Assembly (NCBI GenBank): GCA_965216845.1
Contig: OZ244200.1
Coordinates: 930,001 to 994,000 of the forward strand
Direction of reading: 5' to 3'
DNA: 64,000 bases
From: Panacagrimonas sp965216845
GTDB taxonomy: Bacteria > Pseudomonadota > Gammaproteobacteria > Nevskiales > Nevskiaceae
Notes under the pieces: generated by a model
Told to the model about the DNA's origin: nothing
Database searches by the model: none
Seen by the model: only the letters and a program-made list of their open reading frames with translations
Position numbers and translations under genes: made by a program
Part shown: piece by piece, positions 56,661 to 64,000 of the stretch
Numbering within the stretch: the stretch's first letter is position 1
How the letters are laid out: each line of letters opens with the position of its first letter

Positions 56661-57449
56661 TCAGGCGAACCGCATCGGCGCTGGAAGCCGCTCAAGTCGC
56701 CGCGCCGCGCCGTGCGCGGTCAAGCGGTAGGTCTTGGGTTCGAACGGCTTGAGTAGGCCATCGGCCAGCTTTTGTTCAAAAAAGTCCAGGGTGGCTTCCA
56801 CCTTTGAGAAATCAACGTCGTTCTTGAATGGCGCCAGGTCGTATTTCCACCACTCGAGCTTCAGAAAGCGCTCAACCACTTTTTCGGTGTGGCGCATTTT
56901 CACCACGCGCGCCGGCGCGCCCGCCACCACGGTATAGGGCGCAACCTCTTTGGTCACGACGCTGCGCGCGCCGATCACCGCGCCGTTGCCGATGCGTACG
57001 CCGCGGCGCACGAAACAGCCCACGCCGATATAGGCTTCGTGGCCGACGAAGGTCTCGTTGACCACCGTATTCACATAAGACGGGCCTTCTGACTCATCCG
57101 GCCCAAGGCGCCGGAATTCTTGCGTGCGATAAATCGCCGGCATCAGGGACGGTCGGGTGAAGGCGAAGGGGTGATTGCTGAACCAGTCCTGCGGGTGTTC
57201 CGGCGGCCCGATGATGGAAGATTCCCCGATCTGTGAATAACGCCCGAATTGCACCCGGTAAGCGCTGGTCTGGCCAGCGGCGTTGAAATAGGTGAATGCG
57301 CCGAGGCGGCAATTTTTCAAGCGGTGGCCGAAGGGATAGGCCGGCGCTTCGAAGTCCAGGCTTTGCTGTGGGCCGGGGCCGGGGCCAAGAATCAGGCCGT
57401 AGCGTTCCAGTTGCGCTGCGGTCAGTTGCTCGGTGTCGGCAGACTGCAC
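56661..57449 (-). CDS. Left-handed beta-helix (hexapeptide) acyltransferase
   Basis: A GTG at 57449, behind GGAG and 4 bases past the upstream stop, gives 262 residues. Hexapeptide repeats (FTYFNAAGQTSAYRVQFGRY, IGESSIIGPPEHP, then VGHEAYIGVGCFVRRGVRIG and AVIGARSVVTKEVAPYTVVA) form the helix, with HPQDWFSNHPF supplying the catalytic His typical of CatB/virginiamycin and LpxA-like acyltransferases. It would acylate a sugar or hydroxyl of the product. The frame is open further upstream but that part is antisense-like. Confidence 0.85.
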   Translation of the reverse strand: MQSADTEQLTAAQLERYGLILGPGPGPQQSLDFEAPAYPFGHRLKNCRLGAFTYFNAAGQTSAYRVQFGRYSQIGESSIIGPPEHPQDWFSNHPFAFTRPSLMPAIYRTQEFRRLGPDESEGPSYVNTVVNETFVGHEAYIGVGCFVRRGVRIGNGAVIGARSVVTKEVAPYTVVAGAPARVVKMRHTEKVVERFLKLEWWKYDLAPFKNDVDFSKVEATLDFFEQKLADGLLKPFEPKTYRLTAHGAARRLERLPAPMRFA

Positions 57450-57453
57450 GGGA

Positions 57454-59079
57454 TCACTCCATATAACCCAGCATTTGCAGCTGTTCGATGATCTGCTGTT
57501 TCTCGCCGGCGTCCATTTCCTGATCCAGCTCGCGTCTTGCACTTGCCCTGGTTTTGGCGCCTTTTTTGGGCGGGTTTTCCTGCATCCAGGTTTCGTCGAA
57601 GAAGCTTTTGGGAATCTCTCCCTCAAAGTCGGAAGGAATGGACACGCCAAGGCTGTACAAGAGGGTCGGGGCCACGTCCACGATCTGTCGCAGCTCCACC
57701 TCGCCGCTGGCGGGGATGCCGGGGCCGGCGGCGATGAAGACGCCGTCCGGGTGATGGGTGCCGGCGGCGTGCGGTCGTTGCGCGACGCTGGGCGAGAGGT
57801 TCTTGATCGAAACGAAGCCGTGGTCGCGCAGCACCAGCGTCAGGTCGCAGGCTTTTTCCATGTGCGGACCCGGAAACCACTCTTCGCGCTTGAGCACATC
57901 CGTGATTACCGGCTCGCCGCTTTGCGGATCTTTCAGCGCGTACAGATCTTCGATCAGTTTTTCGCGGAAGCTTTCATAATCCTCCGGCGCGATGCCGGGA
58001 TCGCCGGGCTTTTCCGCCACCCGGATGTGAATGCCGTTGCTGGACGGCGTGCGGCAGTAGGCGGTGGTCTTGCTCCAGTCCAGGTTGGCGAAGTCCGAGG
58101 CTTCGCGCCGCAGCGCCTGTTCGCTGCCGTCGCTTTCGGCCCAGGCCAGATACCCCTTTTCCGCCAGATAGGCGTTGATGCGCAACACGAAGGTGGAGGC
58201 GGTGAAACCGTGATCGGAGGCAAAGAACACCTGCGTCTCCGGGCCGGCCATCGTCACCAGCTTTTCGATGTAGCGGTCCAGATTGCGGAAGTATTCCAGA
58301 CAGACCTCGCGCATCTGTTTGTCGTGGCCTTGCGGGTTTTGCGGCAGCAGATCCTGATCCAGCCAGGCCCAGGCCTGATGCTGGATCTTGTCGGTGCCGT
58401 CGAACATCACCGCCATCAGCTCCGGCCGGTCGTTTTCCAGAACGAACTCGGCCACCTTGAACCACTGCTCCTCGCGCGGCAGGTGATAGCGCACCCACTG
58501 CGCGGTCTCGTCCGCCGACAGCGATTCCATGGCCTGCTTTTCCTTGTCGAAGTCCCAGGCCAGTTCCTTGGGGTCGAAGCCCGGAATCTGGGTCTTGATG
58601 CGTTCGAACAGCTCGCGCGGATGGGTGTTGCGGCGCAGGTGCTTGGCCGGGATGAAGCCCGGCACGATGGAGCCGTTCAGGCCCTTCGGCGCCGGCGCGG
58701 TGAGCGGAAAGTTGAGCGCGGCGACGCTGCGTTTCTTGCGCGAGCAGATCGACCAGATGGTTTCGGAGTCGATGTCGCGTGCGTCGTACAGGGTCCAGTA
58801 GACCTCGCCGCCGCGATCTTCGGCGCGGATGAAATCGAACACGCCGTGGGCGCCCGGATTCTTGCCGGTCATCACGCTGCACCAGGCCGGCGGCGTCAGC
58901 GGATTGGGGGTGGAGCGCAGCTTGGCGCGCACGCCGTTTTCCATCAGCGACTTCATGAACGGCATGGTCAGGCCCTCGCCCGGCAGCTCACGCGTCATCT
59001 GATCCAGCACGGTAAAGGTGCAACCGTCGAGGCCGATGAACAGGGTTTTGGTTGCGGTGGACGATTCAGTGGAGTTCAT
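57454..59079 (-). CDS. Alkaline-phosphatase-superfamily (type I phosphodiesterase/nucleotide pyrophosphatase-like) enzyme
   Basis: The 541-residue protein has TLFIGLDGCTFTVLDQM (metal Asp), TPPAWCSVMTGKNPGAHGVF (nucleophile region), VFFASDHGFTASTF (S-D-H-G) and AAGTHHPDGVFIAAGP (metal His). Tail KQQIIEQLQMLGYME is a common end of this family. No signal peptide, so the site is cytoplasmic. Such enzymes remove phospho- or sulfo-groups. Its start overlaps the PKS stop by 14 bases, which ties it to the product of that enzyme. Confidence 0.88.
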   Translation of the reverse strand: MNSTESSTATKTLFIGLDGCTFTVLDQMTRELPGEGLTMPFMKSLMENGVRAKLRSTPNPLTPPAWCSVMTGKNPGAHGVFDFIRAEDRGGEVYWTLYDARDIDSETIWSICSRKKRSVAALNFPLTAPAPKGLNGSIVPGFIPAKHLRRNTHPRELFERIKTQIPGFDPKELAWDFDKEKQAMESLSADETAQWVRYHLPREEQWFKVAEFVLENDRPELMAVMFDGTDKIQHQAWAWLDQDLLPQNPQGHDKQMREVCLEYFRNLDRYIEKLVTMAGPETQVFFASDHGFTASTFVLRINAYLAEKGYLAWAESDGSEQALRREASDFANLDWSKTTAYCRTPSSNGIHIRVAEKPGDPGIAPEDYESFREKLIEDLYALKDPQSGEPVITDVLKREEWFPGPHMEKACDLTLVLRDHGFVSIKNLSPSVAQRPHAAGTHHPDGVFIAAGPGIPASGEVELRQIVDVAPTLLYSLGVSIPSDFEGEIPKSFFDETWMQENPPKKGAKTRASARRELDQEMDAGEKQQIIEQLQMLGYME

Positions 59080-62000
59080 GCGAGGGGCTGGGGTTCAGGT
59101 GAACGGGAGGGGGCGGCGCCTGGCCGCTGGGGGCGGCAACGCACAGGGCACTGACCGCAGATTCGGATTCGAATTGAAGCACCACGTCAAAGCTGGCGCC
59201 ATCGTGCTCGACGCGTGCCGAGCCGTAGGCGACCGACGGCGGATCAAGGTGACATTCCACCACACGCCATGATGCCGGTTGACCTTTCAGGCCGGTGCCA
59301 GCGCATTTTGCGGCGGCTTCCTTGGCGCTCCAAAGTGCGACCGCGACCAGTTTTTGCGCCGCCGGACTGTGCGGTTTGAACCAGCGGCGCTCGCTTTGAT
59401 CGAAGCCGCCGTTGATCAGATCGCTTGTTTGCACGCGGTCGAGGTGCTGGTAGTCCAGGCCGAGCAGCAGACCCGGATCGGCCGCGATGGCCGCCGCCTG
59501 TCCGCGACTGTGCGAGATGGAAATCGATGGCGCGGCGATGTGTGGTGCGGCGATGATCCGCGCCAAGGGTCGGCCTTGCGCGTCGTTGTCGATCTGAATA
59601 TCGGCGCTGGCCAGCTGGATCTGCTGCCGTTGTTGCAACCAGTGACGGACCGCTTCCTTGGCGGCGATGCGACCCATCAGCCATTCGTCACGACGCGGCG
59701 TGTCGGTTGGCAGTGCATTGAACTGAGCGCGTTCCTGCGCGTTGAGCACCATATAAGCCAGCGTGCGCCCCCAGATGCCACCGCCTTCGCGCAGCAAGTT
59801 GTTTTCGAACGCGGGCAGCCGGCAGGCGCTGAAACCCGCGGGCAGTTGACCGGACAACCAGTCCTGGCTCAGAAAGCGCCGTGGTGGGTCCATGCGGAAA
59901 TGATGCAGGCGGCGGTCCACCGCGAACAGGCGATCTTCCCAGCCTTGGGCCTGCATGATCAGTTGATCGCCGGGGCCGATGATGTCCCAGCGCGCGTGCA
60001 GCCGGGTGTCATCTTCCATCTGGATTTGGCCGCGACACAGGGCGCTGCTGCCGGCGGCCGGCGGCGCTGCGAAGACGCGCAGCCGACGCACCCGGAACGG
60101 GAAACAGTTGACCGCTTCGTGGCCGCTTTCCTGCAACCAGAAACCGGCGGCCTGGCCGGCGGCATCGAGCAGCGCAGCGTCGAACTGAAAATTCGGCGTT
60201 GGCGTGAAGGAGAAATAATCCTGCGTCGGCAGGCAGCGCATTTGCACCTCGATGCCGTCATCGCTCCAGCGCGGCAATCGCGTACAGCCCTGCAAACGCG
60301 GGCCATGGAACATGCCGGCCTCATACAGTTGGCCCGGCGGGTGAAATTGTTGCGGATGATCCTGCTCGGCGCGCCATGGCGTGGGCGGCGGTGCGGCGGG
60401 ATAGTCCTTGGCCAGTTCCACGCTGGCCTCGAACACCAGCAAGCCGCCTTCGGGGCCGCCCTGGCCTTGCAGATAGAGCTTGCAGTCGATCACGTCGTGA
60501 TCCGGCTGTCGCTGGGCATGATCGGCAATGATGCGCAGTTGCAGTTGATCATGATCGAACGACAGCCAGCGGCTGCCGCGCGCGTTCTGCATGCCCACGA
60601 ACACGCGGTCTTGGCGATCGATCAGGCGCGCAGCGGCTTCGGCGCAGATTTCCATGCTGAAGGTGAAGGGAATCACCGCCAGTGCACCGAGTTGCGGGTC
60701 GTTCTGGCTCGGCGTGCCGCCAATGCAATGGTCGCCCAGGAACGCATCGGTATGCAGCGAATAGTCGCGTTGCATCACCAGTCGCCCCGGTTTGGACTCG
60801 ATGATCGCACCCAGCAAGGGGTATCGCAGATCGTCGCTCGGCGGTGCCGATGCCGCTTCTGCCTCGGGTGCGGCGGCGGACTGGCCAGTGGCCAATCCCA
60901 GCACCCGTGCCTGACTGTCAAGAAACTCCTGCATCAGGGTGAAATGCGCTTGCAGGGCTGCGGCCTGCGGATCGCCGGGGTTTGCCGGCGGGTTTTGTGG
61001 GTTCGCCAACGGTGCGGTTTCCGGCGCCGCCGATGGCGGTCTTTGCGACGCCGGGTGGGTGGGCGCTTGCGGCAGCGGCTTGCGCCACTTTTCCGGCAGT
61101 TGAACCGCCGGCATGGCCAGCGCTTTTTTCGCCGCCTTGAGTTTGCCGGCCTTGGGCGCAACCGACAGGTCGAGCGCCTCGATCTGACGTTGCGCGTACA
61201 GCACCGGTAGATCCAGCGTGACGCCAGCGGCAAACAGCTGTCCGAGCGTATTCAGAAAATGCGACAGCGCCGGTTTGCGGCGGGTATTGCAGCTCAGCGC
61301 CAGCACGCCCTCGCGTTTTCGCAGACTATCGGTGACAAAGGCGCTGAGGTTGGCGCTGGGGCCGACTTCCAGAAAGATCCGGTAGCCATCGGCGTACAGC
61401 CGCTCCAGCGTCTGCGTGAAACGCACCGGGTTTTCCCACTGCTGGGCGGCCAGCTCGCGGATTTCATCCGGCGTGTTGGGAAACGGCGCACAGCTGCGCG
61501 CACTGTAAAGCGGTACCTGTCCGGGGCCGAAATCCAGATCCTTGAAATATTCCCTGAACGCATCGGCCAGGGGTTTGAACAGCGGCGTGTGATAGGCGCG
61601 ACCAAAGGGCAGCGCCTGGCAGATGGCGCCTTCGCGGGCCAACTGCTTGCGCAGGCGTTCAACCGCTTCGGGTGCTCCGAACAGCACGACCTGGTTGGGG
61701 CAGTTGTCCATTGCCAACTGAGTGCTGCCGCCGGATTCGAGTTGCTCCATCAGCCGCGTGCGGGTCTCGGTGGTCAGCCCGCCCACGGTCAACAACGTGC
61801 CGTGAACGATGCGACCGTTGCGTTCGAGCTGCTGATAAATGCCATTGACCGCTTGTACCGCGTCGGATATTTCGCTTTGCAGTTGGTAGCGCCGCACCTT
61901 GCTCGCCGTCAGCGCGGTGTTTTCACCGGTGGAATGTCCCAGCATGGCGTCGGGTTTGAGGCCGAGTTCGTCAAGCAGTGCTTGCAGGCCCAGGCTGGCG

Positions 62001-63955
62001 GCGAACACGGTTTCGGCGCCCACATCCATATCGTGCAGCTGATTTTGTCGCGCATCACGCTGCTCGTGGCTCAAGCCGGTGGGCGGCGGGAACAACAGCG
62101 TGGCGCGCGATGGACCGCCGCGCGCGTGTGAAGCTTCCTCGACGAAGTCGAACCATTGGCGAACCTGCGGGAAGTGCGTGCAGAGTTCCGCCAGCATGTC
62201 CGGATATTGCGAGCCTTCACCGGGAAACAGCACGCAAAGCTTGCCGACCGGCGCGCCCGAGCTGTACGTCGCGCCGCCACGGATGCGTCCGGGCCTGGCG
62301 TCCTCGGGTTTGAATTTGGCAATGGCTTTTTCCAGCTTGCCGAGTAGTTCGTCGGCGCTGGCAGCGACGACGGCCAGCCGATGCTGGCCCTTGCTGGTGT
62401 GGCTCGCAGCCTTGCAAACCTCGGCCAGCGAGGGCGTGGGCTCGGCGCGCAAATGCATTGATACGCGCTCGCAGGCGGCGAACAGTTCCGCCTTGCTGTC
62501 TGCCGCAATGGCGAACAATTCCGCCGCCGCCGGCGGGCTGTGCAGGCGCCTGGCGGTGTCACGACGGGGCGGGTTGTACTCCTCGACGATGACGTGGGCG
62601 TTGATGCCGCCGAAACCGAAGGCGTTGATGCCGGCACGACGCGGCGTATCGGCACCGTGAATCCAGGGGCGGGTCTGGTTGTTGATATAGAACGGTGTGT
62701 CTTGCAGATTCAGATCCGGATCGGGTTCGTCGCACAGCATCGGCGGCAACACCTTGTGATGCAGCGCCAGCGCGGTCTTGATCATGGAAGCGGCGCCGGT
62801 GCCGGGCAGGCAGTGACCGATCATGGATTTGACGGCGGAAATCGCGATTTGCGGGTCCTTGCCGCGTGCGCCAAACACCTGACTCAGCGACTCGATTTCG
62901 GTCTTGTCGCCCACCGTGGTGCCGGTGCCGTGCGCCTCGATCAGGTCCACGGTTAGTGGATCGAGGCCGCTGCTTTGGTAGGCGCGCTGCATGGCCAGCA
63001 CCTGGCCTTCCATGCGCGGCGCCAACAACCCCTTGGCGCGACCATCCGAGGAAACGCCAACACCCTTGATGACGGCGTAGATCCGATCGCCGGCGGCTTC
63101 GGCATCGGCCAGGCGCTTGAGCACCAGCATGCCGCAGCCTTCACCCAACAGCGTCCCTTCGGCGCCTTTTTGGAACGGGCGCAGGCGGTCACGTGACAGC
63201 GCGCTGATCTGACAGAACTGGATGAACAATTGCGGCGGCGTCTGCACGTGGGTGCCGCCCACCAGCATCATGTCGCAACGGCCGCTGCTGAGCTCCCGTG
63301 CGGCGGCGTCCACCGCCAGCAGGCTCGACGCGCAGGCCGCATCAACGATGTAGGACGGCCCCATCAAGTCCAGCCGGTTGGCGATCAGGCTGGCGATGAC
63401 GTTGGGCGTGAGCAGACCCACCACATCGCCACCGTAGGGCGGCAGTTGTTGTTTGAGGTCGGACTGAAGGGCGCGAATATCCGACTCGCTGAAGTCCGGC
63501 CGCAATTGCCGGATCACGTCCATCATCTGATCGAAGAAGAAACCGCGCGCCAGCATGCTGGCGAGGCCGCGGTTGCCATAGGTGCCGCGCGCAATGATGA
63601 CGCCGGCGCGATCGCCCTTGATCTCACCGGGGCCGTAGCCGGCGTCCTTGAGCGCCGCACGGGCCATTTTCAGGCTGGTCAGGTGGTCCGGATCGCTGCC
63701 TTCGGCCACCGACGGCATGATGCCGACTTCCAGCGGGTCCACCGCCGCCAGTTCGCGCAGGAATCCGCCCTTGGTGGTGTAAACGCGATCATCCGCGGTG
63801 GTGTCTTGCTCGAAGTAGGGGCCGACCCATTCGGGGTCGGCGTCCGAGATCGCATCGTGCTTGTTGCAGATATTGCTCCAAAAACGCTGGGTGTCGGCGG
63901 CGTCCGGATAAACGCCGGCCATTCCGACGATGGCGATGTTCAGAGTTTGTCCCAT
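59066..63955 (-). CDS. Type I polyketide/lipid synthase: KS-AT-DH-PPTase
   Basis: The 1629-residue megasynthase begins MGQTLNIAIVGMAGVYPDAA. KS (1-~460) has Cys208 (DAACASSLLAVD), His342 (EAHGTGT) and His381 (SMIGHCLPGTG), with a PUFA/enediyne/hglE-like insertion (~140-180). AT (~570-900) has VLFPGEGSQY and Ser675 (LGHSTGENTA). After a Pro/Ala-rich linker (~990-1050) a hotdog DH (~1060-1330) has HTDAFLGDHCIGG. The C-terminus (~1400-1610) is an Sfp-type PPTase (GLDYQHLDR, WSAKEAAAKCAGTG). No internal ACP (no L-G-x-[DE]-S) and no KR were found; the ACP at 55469 is the likely partner. Confidence 0.88.
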   Translation of the reverse strand: MGQTLNIAIVGMAGVYPDAADTQRFWSNICNKHDAISDADPEWVGPYFEQDTTADDRVYTTKGGFLRELAAVDPLEVGIMPSVAEGSDPDHLTSLKMARAALKDAGYGPGEIKGDRAGVIIARGTYGNRGLASMLARGFFFDQMMDVIRQLRPDFSESDIRALQSDLKQQLPPYGGDVVGLLTPNVIASLIANRLDLMGPSYIVDAACASSLLAVDAAARELSSGRCDMMLVGGTHVQTPPQLFIQFCQISALSRDRLRPFQKGAEGTLLGEGCGMLVLKRLADAEAAGDRIYAVIKGVGVSSDGRAKGLLAPRMEGQVLAMQRAYQSSGLDPLTVDLIEAHGTGTTVGDKTEIESLSQVFGARGKDPQIAISAVKSMIGHCLPGTGAASMIKTALALHHKVLPPMLCDEPDPDLNLQDTPFYINNQTRPWIHGADTPRRAGINAFGFGGINAHVIVEEYNPPRRDTARRLHSPPAAAELFAIAADSKAELFAACERVSMHLRAEPTPSLAEVCKAASHTSKGQHRLAVVAASADELLGKLEKAIAKFKPEDARPGRIRGGATYSSGAPVGKLCVLFPGEGSQYPDMLAELCTHFPQVRQWFDFVEEASHARGGPSRATLLFPPPTGLSHEQRDARQNQLHDMDVGAETVFAASLGLQALLDELGLKPDAMLGHSTGENTALTASKVRRYQLQSEISDAVQAVNGIYQQLERNGRIVHGTLLTVGGLTTETRTRLMEQLESGGSTQLAMDNCPNQVVLFGAPEAVERLRKQLAREGAICQALPFGRAYHTPLFKPLADAFREYFKDLDFGPGQVPLYSARSCAPFPNTPDEIRELAAQQWENPVRFTQTLERLYADGYRIFLEVGPSANLSAFVTDSLRKREGVLALSCNTRRKPALSHFLNTLGQLFAAGVTLDLPVLYAQRQIEALDLSVAPKAGKLKAAKKALAMPAVQLPEKWRKPLPQAPTHPASQRPPSAAPETAPLANPQNPPANPGDPQAAALQAHFTLMQEFLDSQARVLGLATGQSAAAPEAEAASAPPSDDLRYPLLGAIIESKPGRLVMQRDYSLHTDAFLGDHCIGGTPSQNDPQLGALAVIPFTFSMEICAEAAARLIDRQDRVFVGMQNARGSRWLSFDHDQLQLRIIADHAQRQPDHDVIDCKLYLQGQGGPEGGLLVFEASVELAKDYPAAPPPTPWRAEQDHPQQFHPPGQLYEAGMFHGPRLQGCTRLPRWSDDGIEVQMRCLPTQDYFSFTPTPNFQFDAALLDAAGQAAGFWLQESGHEAVNCFPFRVRRLRVFAAPPAAGSSALCRGQIQMEDDTRLHARWDIIGPGDQLIMQAQGWEDRLFAVDRRLHHFRMDPPRRFLSQDWLSGQLPAGFSACRLPAFENNLLREGGGIWGRTLAYMVLNAQERAQFNALPTDTPRRDEWLMGRIAAKEAVRHWLQQRQQIQLASADIQIDNDAQGRPLARIIAAPHIAAPSISISHSRGQAAAIAADPGLLLGLDYQHLDRVQTSDLINGGFDQSERRWFKPHSPAAQKLVAVALWSAKEAAAKCAGTGLKGQPASWRVVECHLDPPSVAYGSARVEHDGASFDVVLQFESESAVSALCVAAPSGQAPPPPVHLNPSPSHELH

Positions 63956-64000
63956 GAAAAACCCGCTGTGGCCCGCCTAACTGGGCTGACCGCGTTTGAG

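Noticed and set aside
57433..59154. 573-codon plus-strand frame opposite the phosphatase-superfamily gene
   Set aside because: It shows only the reverse-strand shadow of a well-conserved enzyme.

Overview
The window is GC-rich, densely coded bacterial chromosome. The families present (AcnD/PrpF-type methylcitrate cycle, TolC, OmpA, many SDRs and acyl-CoA dehydrogenases, Slam/DUF560 and FecR proteins, a sedentary-integron cassette array) point to a gammaproteobacterium. It is probably an environmental, lipid- or hydrocarbon-using lineage near Nevskiales/Salinisphaerales, but that last step is a guess. No rRNA, tRNA or CRISPR was seen.

Layout. (1) 1-5380: late cobalamin synthesis and salvage genes in one overlapping operon (B12-binding protein, cbiB, cobD, cobQ, cobU, cobT). 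(2) 5524-16213: periplasmic redox and lipid genes (TlpA-like, histidine phosphatase, b561-YceI fusion, YceI lipoprotein), a minus-strand operon of hydrolase, GST, acyl-CoA dehydrogenase and SDR, an internally duplicated lipoprotein, OmpA and an HSL-type esterase. (3) 16459-24883: methylcitrate cycle for propionate (prpB, prpC, acnD, prpF), interrupted between acnD and prpF by rhodanese, DUF1295 and DedA genes. (4) 25436-32157: integrase-less gene-cassette array with six attC sites (five near-identical, one short). It carries five toxin-antitoxin modules and several orphan genes, and is broken at its left end by an IS3-family element. (5) 32204-42103: TetR-controlled catabolic cluster (SDR, P450, DUF3237, Baeyer-Villiger monooxygenase, MDR reductase, ferredoxin, acyl-CoA dehydrogenase, SDR) plus a haloalkane-dehalogenase-like hydrolase, consistent with breakdown of an alicyclic or terpenoid/steroid-like substrate. 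(6) 42171-52918: two divergent envelope operons. One has a cadherin-like lipoprotein, a FecR protein with a possible TbpB-like C-terminal barrel, and a Slam-like TPR/beta-barrel. The other has TolC, a PqqD-like/degenerate-M50/HlyD fusion, a beta-propeller-like protein and a sulfotransferase-like protein. (7) 52915-63955: esterase, DOPA-dioxygenase-like and alpha/beta hydrolase genes, then a compact polyketide/lipid cluster (free ACP, SAM methyltransferase, hexapeptide acyltransferase, alkaline-phosphatase-superfamily enzyme, and a KS-AT-DH-PPTase megasynthase).

Best candidates for undescribed biology are the fused RRE/pseudo-M50/HlyD export locus with its propeller and sulfotransferase-like partners, and the KS-AT-DH-PPTase cluster, which has no internal ACP or KR. 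The cassette array is the clearest mobile and accessory region. Family assignments come from reading translated sequence; no database search was run.
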